Source: JAKOQB01 sp036824465 | Lineage (GTDB): Bacteria; Pseudomonadota; Gammaproteobacteria; Burkholderiales; Burkholderiaceae_F | DNA: 32,926 nt | Direction of reading: 5' to 3' | NCBI GenBank assembly: GCA_036824465.1 | Contig: DAITAC010000046.1 | Span: 1-32,926, forward strand | Program-made: the position numbers and the translations under genes | Shown here: piece by piece, positions 9,063 through 17,126 of the stretch | Layout of the letters: each line of letters begins with the position of its first letter | Numbering within the stretch: position 1 is the first letter of the stretch | Notes under the pieces: generated by a model | Databases searched by the model: none | Seen by the model: the letters and a program-made list of their open reading frames with translations, nothing else | What the model was told of the DNA's origin: nothing

Positions 9063-9377
9063 CTACTTCTTCTCGGCCGAAGTCTTCGGCTCTTTCTTCT
9101 TGAACATCTCCAGCATCCGCCGCGTGACGAGGAAGCCACCAAAAACGTTGACTGCCGCGAGCGCGACCGCCAGAACGCCCATGCTCTTGCCAAGACCGGT
9201 CTCGGTCAGCGCTGCCGCCAGCATGCCGCCGACGATGATGATCGCCGAGATCGCGTTAGTCACGCTCATCAGCGGCGTGTGCAGCGCCGGAGTGACGTTC
9301 CACACCACGTGGTAGCCGACGTAGATCGCCAGCACGAAGATGATCAGGTTGATGACGGTGGGGCTGACAGCTTCCAC
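9063..9377 (-). CDS. pntAB: NAD(P) transhydrogenase subunit alpha, membrane part (alpha-2)
   Basis: 104 residues with three hydrophobic segments (LIIFVLAIYVGYHVVWNV; SAIIIVGGMLAA; MGVLAVALAAVNVFGGFLV), typical of the separate alpha-2 membrane subunit in bacteria with a split PntA. The block VWNVTPALHTPLMSVTNAIS is highly conserved in domain II. Start is GTG 9377, preceded by AGGAG six bases upstream that overlaps the end of pntAA; this implies translational coupling. The Lys-rich C-terminus (FKKKEPKTSAEKK) is cytoplasmic. Forms the proton channel with PntB. Confidence 0.95.
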   Translation of the reverse strand: MEAVSPTVINLIIFVLAIYVGYHVVWNVTPALHTPLMSVTNAISAIIIVGGMLAAALTETGLGKSMGVLAVALAAVNVFGGFLVTRRMLEMFKKKEPKTSAEKK

Positions 9378-9386
9378 ATTGTTCTC

Positions 9387-10505
9387 CTAGTTTTTCCGCA
9401 GCACTTCGCCGTTCATGCACAGCAGGCACGCGGCGACAATGTCGTCTTCCTTGTTGACGCTGAAGTTGCCTTCCTTGTCGAACACGAGCTTGAGGAAATC
9501 AAGCACGTTGCGCGCGTACAGCGCCGAGCTGTCGGTGGCCACCGTCGCCGGCAGATTGGGCTGGCCGATGATGTGCACGCCGTGTTTGGTCACCGTCTTG
9601 CCGAGTTCGGAGACCGCGCAGTTGCCGCCCTGCTCGACTGCCATGTCGAGGATCACGGAGCCGGGCTTCATGCTCCTGACCATGTCCTCGGTGACCAGCA
9701 CCGGCGCCTTGCGGCCGGGGATCAGCGCGGTCGTGATCACGATGTCGGCAGCGGCGATGCGCTTGGCGACTTCGGCGGCCTGGCGCTGCATCCAGGCGGC
9801 CGGCATCGGCCGTGCATAGCCGCCAACTCCCTGAGCGATCTCGCGCTCCTCGTCGGTCTCGTACGGGACGTCGATGAACTTGGCGCCGAGCGATTCGATC
9901 TGCTCCTTCACCGCCGGGCGCACATCGCTCGCCTCGATCACCGCCCCCAGGCGCTTGGCGGTCGCAATCGCCTGCAGACCGGCCACGCCGGCGCCGAGGA
10001 TCACCACGCGCGCGGCCTTCAGCGTTCCGGCGGCGGTCATCATCATGGGCATCAGGCGACCGTAAGTGCTGGCAGCGAGCAGGACCGCCTTGTAGCCGGC
10101 AATGTTGGCCTGCGACGACAGCACGTCCATGCTCTGCGCGCGCGTCGTGCGCGGTGCGGCTTCGAGCCCGAACGCCGTCAGGCCGGCCGCATTCATCGCA
10201 TTGATGCCGTCGGCATTGAAGGGCTCAAGCATGCCGACCACGACAGTTCCGCGCTTCATCTGCGCAAGTTCTTCCGCGGTCGGCGTGCGCACCTTGAGAA
10301 GCATGTCGCAGCCGAACGCGTCTGCCGCCGAGCCGATGGACGCGCCAGCGGCAACATAGGCGTCGTCCGGTTGCGCGGCGGCGGTGCCCGCGCCCGCCTG
10401 CACGACGATTGAATGTTTGCCAACGATGAGTTTCTTGACGGTCTCCGCCGTTGCGGCGACACGTGTTTCGCCCGGCCGTGTTTCAGCCGGTATTCCGATG
10501 CGCAT
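9387..10505 (-). CDS. pntAA: NAD(P) transhydrogenase subunit alpha, NAD-binding part (alpha-1)
   Basis: 372 residues, the soluble NAD(H)-binding domain I. It begins MRIGIPAETRPGETRVAATA, the usual alanine-dehydrogenase/PntA N-terminus, and has the Rossmann motif VVILGAGVAGLQAIATAKRL near residue 170, the RxxxE/Q NAD-loop region ASDVRPAVKEQIESLGAKF and the domain end PGSVILDMAVEQGGNC followed by HIIGQPNLPATVATDSS. The ATG at 10505 has GGGGGA upstream with a six-base spacer. First gene of the pntAA-pntAB-pntB operon; the 100-bp region 10506-10605 separates it from divergent nudJ and should hold both promoters. Confidence 0.97.
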   Translation of the reverse strand: MRIGIPAETRPGETRVAATAETVKKLIVGKHSIVVQAGAGTAAAQPDDAYVAAGASIGSAADAFGCDMLLKVRTPTAEELAQMKRGTVVVGMLEPFNADGINAMNAAGLTAFGLEAAPRTTRAQSMDVLSSQANIAGYKAVLLAASTYGRLMPMMMTAAGTLKAARVVILGAGVAGLQAIATAKRLGAVIEASDVRPAVKEQIESLGAKFIDVPYETDEEREIAQGVGGYARPMPAAWMQRQAAEVAKRIAAADIVITTALIPGRKAPVLVTEDMVRSMKPGSVILDMAVEQGGNCAVSELGKTVTKHGVHIIGQPNLPATVATDSSALYARNVLDFLKLVFDKEGNFSVNKEDDIVAACLLCMNGEVLRKN

Positions 10506-10605
10506 GGATATCCCCCGAGCCCTTCCCGTAGCGGCGCGCTCGCCGCGATCCCCTCAGTAGAATGGCGGGCTAGCTTACCGAAAACATCCGCATGCCGCGA
10601 ATGGC

Positions 10606-11085
10606 ATGCCTCATCCCGTGCCCCCCATCTGGAAACCCTCGGTCACCGTCGCTGCCGTCGTCGAGCGCGACGGCCTTTTTCTACTGGTCGAGGAACAGAC
10701 TCGCGAGGGCGTTCGCATCAATCAGCCGGCCGGGCATCTTGATCCCGGAGAGTCATTGTTGGACGCGGCGGTGCGCGAAACGCTGGAAGAAACTGCGTCT
10801 GCGTTCACGCCGACCCATTTGCTTGGCATTTACATGTGGCGCGCTGCGGATGATGTCACGTACACGCGCTTTGCGTTCGTCGGCACGGTCGGTGAGCCGG
10901 AACCGGAGCACGCGCTCGACGAAGGCATCCTGCGTGCACTGTGGTTGTCGCCCGACGAGTTGTCCGCGCGCGCGGCCGAACATCGAAGTCCGCTCGTGAT
11001 GCGCTGTATCGAAGATTTCCTGCGCGGACAGAGGTTTCCGCTCGCCGCCATCTATACGCATCAGAACGTGTTGGCATCTGCATGA
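10606..11085 (+). CDS. nudJ: Nudix hydrolase, NudJ-like phosphatase
   Basis: 159 residues. The Nudix box runs from Gly43 to about residue 65: G-HLDPG-E-SLLDAAV-RE-TLEE-T, with the metal-binding Glu residues 58, 61 and 62. The N-terminal strand VTVAAVVERDGLFLLVEEQ and the YMWRAADDVTYTRFAFVG block match NudJ (phosphatase acting on thiamine pyrophosphate intermediates and nucleoside di/triphosphates). NudJ is commonly encoded just before mnmA, as here, which supports the name. The stop overlaps the mnmA start (ATGA at 11082-11085). The start is uncertain: ATG 10606 has no clear ribosome binding site and GTG 10618 is possible. Confidence 0.85.
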   Translation: MPHPVPPIWKPSVTVAAVVERDGLFLLVEEQTREGVRINQPAGHLDPGESLLDAAVRETLEETASAFTPTHLLGIYMWRAADDVTYTRFAFVGTVGEPEPEHALDEGILRALWLSPDELSARAAEHRSPLVMRCIEDFLRGQRFPLAAIYTHQNVLASA

Positions 11086-12197
11086 GCCGGGAGCGGGTCG
11101 TGGTCGGGATGTCAGGCGGCGTCGACTCGTCGGTCGCCGCGCACCTGCTCAAACAGCAGGGCTGCGAGGTCGTGGGCCTCTTCATGAAGAACTGGGAGGA
11201 TGACGACGACGGCGAATACTGCTCGACGCGGCAGGATTGGCTGGATGCGGTGTCCGCTGCTGACGTGCTCGGCATCGACATCGAGGCGGTGAACTTTGCT
11301 GCCGAGTACAGGGAACGCGTGTTTGCGGAGTTCCTGCGGGAATACTCGGCAGGACGCACGCCGAACCCCGACGTGCTGTGCAACGCCGAGATCAAGTTCA
11401 AGGCGTTTCTCGATCACGCGTTGCGGCTCGGCGCCGAGCATATTGCCACCGGACACTACGCGCGCGTGCGCGAGGCGGACGGTCAGTTCGAACTGTTGCG
11501 CGGCACCGATCCGAACAAGGACCAGAGCTACTTCCTGCATCGGCTGAATCAGCAGCAGTTATCGCGCACACTGTTTCCCGTGGGCCATCTGCTAAAGAGC
11601 CAGGTGCGCGAAATCGCCCGTTCGATCGGCCTGCCCAACGCCGCCAAGCGCGATTCGACCGGCATCTGTTTCATCGGCGAGCGGCCGTTTCGCGAGTTCC
11701 TGAACCGCTACCTGCCGATGAAACCGGGGCCGATCCGTACGCCCGATGGAAATGTCGTCGGCGAACATGTCGGCCTTTCTTTCTACACGATCGGTCAACG
11801 CAAGGGCATCGGCATCGGCGGCACGAAGGATGGCAGTGGCGCAGCGTGGTTCGTTGCGCGCAAGGACATGCAAAGCAACACGCTCTGGATTGTGCAGGGA
11901 CACGATCATCCCTGGCTGCTCAGCGAACGCCTGGTTGCGGCCGATGCATCCTGGATCGGCACTGCGCCCGCACTCGGCACGCGACTGACCGCGAAGACGC
12001 GCTACCGCCAGGCCGATGCACCCTGCAAGGTGCTATCGGAGGACGGCAACCGGTTCGAACTCGTGTTCGACGCGCCCCAATGGGCTGTCACGCCGGGTCA
12101 GTCGGCCGTGCTGTACCAAGGCGAAGTCAGCCTCGGCGGTGGAGTGATCGAGACCGCAAGCGTTCCTGTACCGCACGCAGCGGCCGTCCTCGCGTGA
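11082..12197 (+). CDS. mnmA: tRNA-specific 2-thiouridylase
   Basis: Installs sulfur at C2 of wobble U34 in tRNA-Lys, -Glu and -Gln; cytoplasmic. 371 residues from ATG 11082, which overlaps the nudJ stop by four bases; the frame is open upstream but that part is nudJ in another frame. PP-loop SGGVDSS at residues 11-17, the catalytic Cys100 (NPDVLCNAEIKF) and Cys196 (DSTGICFIGER), the GHYARV block at 124-129 and the C-terminal RYRQADAPCKV region are all visible. Length and order fit the family exactly. Cotranscribed with nudJ; converges on the polysaccharide operon. Confidence 0.97.
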   Translation: MSRERVVVGMSGGVDSSVAAHLLKQQGCEVVGLFMKNWEDDDDGEYCSTRQDWLDAVSAADVLGIDIEAVNFAAEYRERVFAEFLREYSAGRTPNPDVLCNAEIKFKAFLDHALRLGAEHIATGHYARVREADGQFELLRGTDPNKDQSYFLHRLNQQQLSRTLFPVGHLLKSQVREIARSIGLPNAAKRDSTGICFIGERPFREFLNRYLPMKPGPIRTPDGNVVGEHVGLSFYTIGQRKGIGIGGTKDGSGAAWFVARKDMQSNTLWIVQGHDHPWLLSERLVAADASWIGTAPALGTRLTAKTRYRQADAPCKVLSEDGNRFELVFDAPQWAVTPGQSAVLYQGEVSLGGGVIETASVPVPHAAAVLA

Positions 12198-12252
12198 GGT
12201 ATGGCCCGCTTCGGCATTTTCGATTCAGTCATTTCTCGAGCGCTTGAGCCTC

Positions 12253-12272
12253 ATCTGCCGTGATCGGCAGAT
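12253..12272. terminator. perfect hairpin between convergent mnmA and wbpM-like gene
   Basis: An eight-base-pair perfect stem ATCTGCCG/CGGCAGAT with a TGAT loop lies midway in the 117-bp convergent gap. Both transcripts end here, so a shared terminator is expected, but no U-run follows on either strand. It may rely on Rho or only protect 3' ends. Confidence 0.45.
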
Positions 12273-12314
12273 CTTGGTCCGGCCTTCATCGAGGTAACGC
12301 GCGAGTCTGTTGCC

Positions 12315-14237
12315 CTACCGATCCGCCCGGCCTGTCACGAAACGCGAGTCGAGCAACACGGAATCCGGTGCGGGCAACGTGTCGTCGAAGACTGCGCCGA
12401 AGCGGCTATCCGGCGTGTACTCGGGTACGAGTTGCGCCAGCAGCGCGCGTACTGCGGCGTCGTCGCGGACCGGCCGCTCTGTGAGCCACGCCGCAAACCG
12501 TTCGCTCACCCGCGTCGCGGGCGGTGCCACGCTGGCGATGCGGATGCGCTCGTGCGTGGTCGGCAGCGTCTTTTCCTGTTCGAACAACAGTTCTTCGTAC
12601 AGCTTCTCACCCGGCCTCAGCCCCGTGAACAGGAACTCGATCTCGGTCTCCGACCGGCCCATCACGCGGATCAGGTCGCGCGCCAGATCGACGATCTTCA
12701 CCGGCTCGCCCATGTCGAGCACAAAAATCTCGCCACCGCGACCGACTGAATTCGACAGGATGACAAGCTGCGCGGCCTCGGGGATCGACATGAAATAGCG
12801 CGTCATGTTCGGGTCGGTCACCGTGATCGGCCCGCCACGCTGGATCTGTTCCACGAACTTCGGGATCACGCTGCCGGCGCTGCCGAGCACATTGCCGAAG
12901 CGCACGATCGACACGCGCAGCGACGCATCGCGCGTTGCCTCCTGCACGAGCAGCTCGGCCAGCCGCTTGCTGGCACCCATCACGTTGGTCGGATTCACTG
13001 CCTTGTCGGTGGAGACGATCACCAGCCGCTCGACGCCGTGCGCACGTGCGCAGCGCGCCACGACCAGCGAGCCGAGCGCGTTGTTGCGCACCGCCTCGAA
13101 CGCGTTGATTTCCTCCATCATCGGCACGTGCTTGTAGGCGGCCGCGTGAAACACAAGACTCGGTCGGAAGGCCGCCATCACCTCGGCGACGCGGTCCACA
13201 TTCTTCACGTCACCGATCGCGGTGATGAGGTCGCTGTGCCGCCAGCCTTCGCGCAGCTCTTCCGCGATCAGGTAGAGGCGAAACTCGTTGAGGTCGAACA
13301 ACACGATCTGCTTGGGGCGCAGGTCCGCCAGCTGGCGGCACAGTTCCGCGCCGATCGAGCCGCCGGCGCCGGTGACCATTACCACGCGATGCTCAACCGA
13401 GGCACGCAGCAGGTCGCGATCGAGCTGCACCGGCTCGCGACGCAGCAACTCCTCGGGTTTGACCTTGCGCACAGCGCCCTCGCCGGCGATGCCGAGCTGC
13501 ATCGCATCGAGCGGCGGCATTGTGTAGAGCTGCGCGCCCTGTGCGCTGAGCTCGCGCGCCAGTTCCTGCCGCTCGCGGGCGGACAGCGACGGAATCGCAA
13601 TGACCGCGGCCTGCACGCCCAGGCGGCGAGACACCTCGCGGAAATCCGCCACTCGCCCGACGACGCGCACGCCGTGAATCACGGCCTGCAGCTTGACGGG
13701 GTCGTCATCGAGCAGCGCCAGCGCGCGCCAGCGCTGCGCGCGCTGAAACTCTGCCACAAGCGCGGCTGCCGCATCCCCGGCGCCGATCACGATCACTGGT
13801 TCGCCAGGCTTGCGCAGTTCGCGGTGGCTGCCCGCCTCGCGCCACCAGCGCCGCGACACGCGCACGCTGCCCGCCAGCAGGAAGAAGAACACCGGCTGCG
13901 ACAGCAGCACGCTGCGCGGCACGAAGAAGTACTGCCCGCCAACGATTGCCAGCGCCAGCATCAGCAGCGCGCCCAGCCCCACGCCGAAGACCAGCAGGCG
14001 CAGATCGGAAAGCGACGTATAGCGCCACAGCCGCGAATAGTTACCGACCAAAGCGAGTGAGGCCACCTGCACCACGGACAGGATGACCACCGCGTTCAGG
14101 TTCAGGTAAGGGGCAGCAGCGAACAGGTCGAGGTTGAAACGAACCAGGTAAGCGAAAGCCCAGGCGGAAAGGGCGAGGAAGAGATCCAGTGCCGATTGCG
14201 CGGCCTGGCGCGGCATTCTGGTCATCAGCCCGTTCAC
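12315..14237 (-). CDS. wbpM: WbpM/CapD-like UDP-HexNAc 4,6-dehydratase (membrane-bound)
   Basis: 640 residues. Residues 1-125 hold about four membrane segments (LVRFNLDLF, LLVFGVGLGALLMLALAIVG, VFFFLLAGSVRV). A first Rossmann-like region begins at VIVIGAGDAA (about 148). The catalytic SDR domain starts at TGAGGSIG (289-296) and contains FHAAAYKHVPMMEEN-like blocks. The triad region reads VSTDKAVNP…NVMGASKR: Ser409, Met420 and Lys424, i.e. Met in place of Tyr as described for the large WbpM type. Role: UDP-GlcNAc to UDP-4-keto-6-deoxy-GlcNAc for O-antigen (QuiNAc/FucNAc) synthesis. Start is GTG 14237 or ATG 14225. Last gene of the polysaccharide operon, the usual place of wbpM. Confidence 0.9.
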   Translation of the reverse strand: MNGLMTRMPRQAAQSALDLFLALSAWAFAYLVRFNLDLFAAAPYLNLNAVVILSVVQVASLALVGNYSRLWRYTSLSDLRLLVFGVGLGALLMLALAIVGGQYFFVPRSVLLSQPVFFFLLAGSVRVSRRWWREAGSHRELRKPGEPVIVIGAGDAAAALVAEFQRAQRWRALALLDDDPVKLQAVIHGVRVVGRVADFREVSRRLGVQAAVIAIPSLSARERQELARELSAQGAQLYTMPPLDAMQLGIAGEGAVRKVKPEELLRREPVQLDRDLLRASVEHRVVMVTGAGGSIGAELCRQLADLRPKQIVLFDLNEFRLYLIAEELREGWRHSDLITAIGDVKNVDRVAEVMAAFRPSLVFHAAAYKHVPMMEEINAFEAVRNNALGSLVVARCARAHGVERLVIVSTDKAVNPTNVMGASKRLAELLVQEATRDASLRVSIVRFGNVLGSAGSVIPKFVEQIQRGGPITVTDPNMTRYFMSIPEAAQLVILSNSVGRGGEIFVLDMGEPVKIVDLARDLIRVMGRSETEIEFLFTGLRPGEKLYEELLFEQEKTLPTTHERIRIASVAPPATRVSERFAAWLTERPVRDDAAVRALLAQLVPEYTPDSRFGAVFDDTLPAPDSVLLDSRFVTGRADR

Positions 14238-14255
14238 GGCATCACTCGTCAGCGT

Positions 14256-15227
14256 CTAAACTCGGCGGCGCGGAAAGCGTTTGTAGACGAAAACCAGCAG
14301 CACGAAGTAGATCACCACCCATGATCCGAACACTACCTGCTGCAACGAGGTTTCCAATCGCAAACTAAGAACGGCACTTAACGCGCAGCAGCCCATCAGC
14401 ACGTACCAGATGAGCGCCGTACTCCGATGCCCGAGGCCGCCGGCCACCATGCGCTGGTAGGCATGCTCGCGATGCGCCTGCCAAGGCCGATGTCCGCGCG
14501 CTACGCGCAGCGCCAGGGTGACGGTCGCGTCGACAACGAAGGGCGAGAACACCAGCAACGGAAACCACGCCGGCCACGAACCTTGCACCCAGCCGGCCAG
14601 CCCCATTGCGGCGCCCAGGAATCCAAGCGGAATCGAGCCGGCATCGCCAAGGAAAACCCGCGCAGGGTGAAAGTTGTACACCAAGAACCCCGCGGCCGCG
14701 GCCGCGATGCATGCAGAGGCCACGGCAAGGTCGGGCGCTACGCCAGCGGCCGCGAGCGCGAGCGCGCCGAAGCCGATCACCGCCATGCCACCGGCGATCC
14801 CATCGGATCCGTCCATAAAGTTGTACAGGTTCATCGCCCAAGCGAGCACCAACATCACGGCGAACCACAGCCAAGCCGGCGCCGCGGGCAACAGCAACCA
14901 CGCTGCCAGCAGCGCCGCCACAAGATGTGCGACCATCCGCAGCGCCACAGGTAGCCCGTGCCGATCGTCCCAGGCGGACAACAACATCAAGGCGACAGCG
15001 ATCGCCGCCATCGGCCAAAGCGATGGCACCGCGACCCACAGTACGCCCGCACCAATGCTGACCAGGACGAGCCCGCCCACGCGCGGCACCGGCGCTTTAT
15101 GCAGCGAGCGCTTGTTGGGTTGATCCAGCGCAATAATTTGCGCGAGTCCCGAGCCAATCAGCCAATGCAACAGCACGACCACGGCGCAGAAGACGCCGAG
15201 CACCAGCGCCACGGCCACCGCGCTCAT
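14256..15227 (-). CDS. wbpL: WbpL/WecA-like undecaprenyl-phosphate glycosyl-1-phosphate transferase
   Basis: Integral inner-membrane enzyme of the MraY/WecA family that loads the first sugar phosphate of an O-unit on undecaprenyl phosphate. From ATG 15227 it has 323 residues and about ten hydrophobic segments. The family's Asp-rich motifs are clear: AWDDRHG (86-91), MNLYNFMDGSDGIAGG (132-147), VFLGDAGS (191-198) and the cytosolic His loop AHREHAYQR (251-259). The ATG overlaps the stop of the epimerase gene by four bases (ATGA at 15227-15224), which fixes the start although the frame is open for another 27 codons. It lies 18 bases before the wbpM-like gene. Confidence 0.9.
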   Translation of the reverse strand: MSAVAVALVLGVFCAVVVLLHWLIGSGLAQIIALDQPNKRSLHKAPVPRVGGLVLVSIGAGVLWVAVPSLWPMAAIAVALMLLSAWDDRHGLPVALRMVAHLVAALLAAWLLLPAAPAWLWFAVMLVLAWAMNLYNFMDGSDGIAGGMAVIGFGALALAAAGVAPDLAVASACIAAAAAGFLVYNFHPARVFLGDAGSIPLGFLGAAMGLAGWVQGSWPAWFPLLVFSPFVVDATVTLALRVARGHRPWQAHREHAYQRMVAGGLGHRSTALIWYVLMGCCALSAVLSLRLETSLQQVVFGSWVVIYFVLLVFVYKRFPRRRV

Positions 15228-16168
15228 GACGCGGCCGGCGCGCGCGTGGAACGGAACGAGCGCGCCGTGAGCGCGAGTGCGTCGCGCTGCACGAAAGGCG
15301 GGGTCCACCCCAGTTCGCGACGAATGCGGCTTGCGTCAATCTGCAACGGCGCAAAAAGGCGCTGAGCAACGTCGCGCTGGCCGACCAGCGCCGCCAGCGC
15401 GCTTGCGGCCGCAGCCGGAATCGGCCACAGACGTGCGCGCACGCCGTTGGCCGCGCGCAGCTGCGTCACCAGTTCGGCGACAGACAGATCGTTGCCGTCC
15501 GAAACGAAGTAAGTTGCCGGCACCAGATGCCGCACCGTCGCGCACGCGATCAACGCGTCGACCAGGTTGCCGACGAACACGAGGCTGCGGCGCGCTGTCG
15601 CGGCCGCCAGCGGGAGCGGCCACGGCGAATCCGCCAGCCGCAGCAGGCTGAGAAAATTGGCGCGCACCCCGGGACCATAGACCAGCGGCGGCCGCACGAT
15701 CGTTATCTCGAGCGCACCAACGAACGTCGCCAGGGCCTGTTCGGCCGCGAGCTTGCTGCGCCCGTAGGCGTCCTGCGGCCGAGGTGTGTCGCCTTCGACA
15801 AAGGGGCGCGCTCCCGAGGACTCGCCCATAACCTTGGCGGAACTGACGAACACGAACCGCCCCACTCCGGCGGAAACTGCGGCACTCACGAGACTACGAG
15901 TGGCATCCACGTTTACTCGCTGGAAGGCATCCTGATCGACGGCACTCTTTCCCTTGTGCACATGCGCCGCAAGATGGATCACGACGTCGCAGCCGGCGAC
16001 CGCGGCCGACCAGCGGGTCACGCCGGACAGATCGCCGACAACAAATGCGTTCTCGATGCCCGGGGTTGGTTGCCGCACAGCGCAACGGATGGAATGGCCG
16101 CGCCGGGTCAGTTCAGCGAACAAGGCGCGACCGATAAACCCGCTGCACCCTGTCAACAGCAGGCGCAT
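15224..16168 (-). CDS. wbpV: NAD-dependent epimerase/reductase, WbpV-like
   Basis: 314 residues, extended SDR fold. NAD(P)-binding TGCSGFIG at residues 6-13, DVVIHLAAHVHK at about 61-72, Ser109/110 in VSSAKVMGE and the catalytic pair Tyr135-xxx-Lys139 (YGRSK). The substrate-side blocks VRPPLVYGPGVRANF and FVGNLVDA are typical of GalE/WbpV-type enzymes. Next to WbpL- and WbpM-like genes the likeliest role is reducing UDP-4-keto-6-deoxy-GlcNAc to UDP-QuiNAc (WbpV), but a 4-epimerase or FucNAc reductase cannot be excluded. The ATG at 16168 has GAGAGG just upstream. Confidence 0.82.
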   Translation of the reverse strand: MRLLLTGCSGFIGRALFAELTRRGHSIRCAVRQPTPGIENAFVVGDLSGVTRWSAAVAGCDVVIHLAAHVHKGKSAVDQDAFQRVNVDATRSLVSAAVSAGVGRFVFVSSAKVMGESSGARPFVEGDTPRPQDAYGRSKLAAEQALATFVGALEITIVRPPLVYGPGVRANFLSLLRLADSPWPLPLAAATARRSLVFVGNLVDALIACATVRHLVPATYFVSDGNDLSVAELVTQLRAANGVRARLWPIPAAAASALAALVGQRDVAQRLFAPLQIDASRIRRELGWTPPFVQRDALALTARSFRSTRAPAAS

Positions 16169-16190
16169 CTACCTCTCCCGTATGTCTCGA

Positions 16191-17126
16191 TCAGACCGGA
16201 AACAGAAGCACCTCGAATCCACTAATTAGCAACTCCTCCATGGGACTATCGCGAAACCTGCGAATCATGGCACGACGATGCGTCGGCAATTCTCCCCAGC
16301 GATCGACATGAGTCACCCGCACTTCGAAACGTGATTGTCTGAACATGCTGCAGATCTCCGAAAACCGAAAACGGTTTGTATAAAAGCCGCTTTGCGCAAA
16401 CCACTCCTTCTCCCACAAGCCATCTCCGATGCGCAGATTGTTCAAGGCTCCCCCGAGGTGATCCTTCAGATCTATTCGATGAGAAGCGACTCCCGTAGGC
16501 TTCATGACTCGTCGCATCTCTCGAAGCAAGGGCACAAACTCCTTCGCTCTGATGTGCTCCAAAACAGCCTGGGACCAAACGAAATCCACGGAAGCCGACG
16601 GAATCTCACGCCACGATTGCAAGCCGCGCGTCAAGTAACGCGCACCGCAAACGTCTGCAATCTCGTCAATCCCGCTCGCCGACTGGATGCCAACCGGGAC
16701 GAGCAGCCCGCGCTCTGCCAGGAACCTGGCCATTTCGAGGTAGGGCTCGATGCCGCGATCTGCAAATGCGTTCGAATCAATTAGGACTGTCGTTGTCGCG
16801 CCGTGCGCCGAGGCGCACAGTGCCGAAAGCAGACTGTCGCCCGGGCCAACCTCAATGCATGAGAATCGCCGCGGCAGCATGCCCTCGCACTTTCGGTAAT
16901 GAGCACGGAATACCTCATACGCATATTCGGGACTCTGCATCGCACCGTGGTGGAACAGCCCCAGGTTGCGCCACTGGTCATAGGAGATCGGAAGGCGCGA
17001 AAGAAGGAGTTTCGCTCCCATCTTTAACCACCACGGGGCTTGCCGCACTAATCTTCCCGAACTCATTGATCGCACAACGCCGAAACCATTGATGTCAAAT
17101 TCTTCGATGGTCAAGCAGCTTCTCAT
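16191..17126 (-). CDS. class I SAM-dependent methyltransferase of the polysaccharide cluster
   Basis: 311 residues. Motif I is IEVGPGDS (91-98), an acidic ribose-binding Asp follows at VLIDSN, and the post-motif block DFVWSQAVLEHIRAKEF (181-197) with LREMRRVMKPTGV matches Methyltransf_11-like enzymes. A long N-terminal extension of about 85 residues precedes it (APWWLKMGAKLLL, SYDQWRNLGLFHHG). The DLKDHLGG block near residue 219 and the final YTNRFR segment recur in methyltransferases of LPS loci. Target unknown: an O-methyl sugar or chain cap is plausible. It overlaps the upstream GT4 gene by 32 bases; a start at residue 21 (Met, 17066) would avoid this. Confidence 0.78.
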   Translation of the reverse strand: MRSCLTIEEFDINGFGVVRSMSSGRLVRQAPWWLKMGAKLLLSRLPISYDQWRNLGLFHHGAMQSPEYAYEVFRAHYRKCEGMLPRRFSCIEVGPGDSLLSALCASAHGATTTVLIDSNAFADRGIEPYLEMARFLAERGLLVPVGIQSASGIDEIADVCGARYLTRGLQSWREIPSASVDFVWSQAVLEHIRAKEFVPLLREMRRVMKPTGVASHRIDLKDHLGGALNNLRIGDGLWEKEWFAQSGFYTNRFRFSEICSMFRQSRFEVRVTHVDRWGELPTHRRAMIRRFRDSPMEELLISGFEVLLFPV

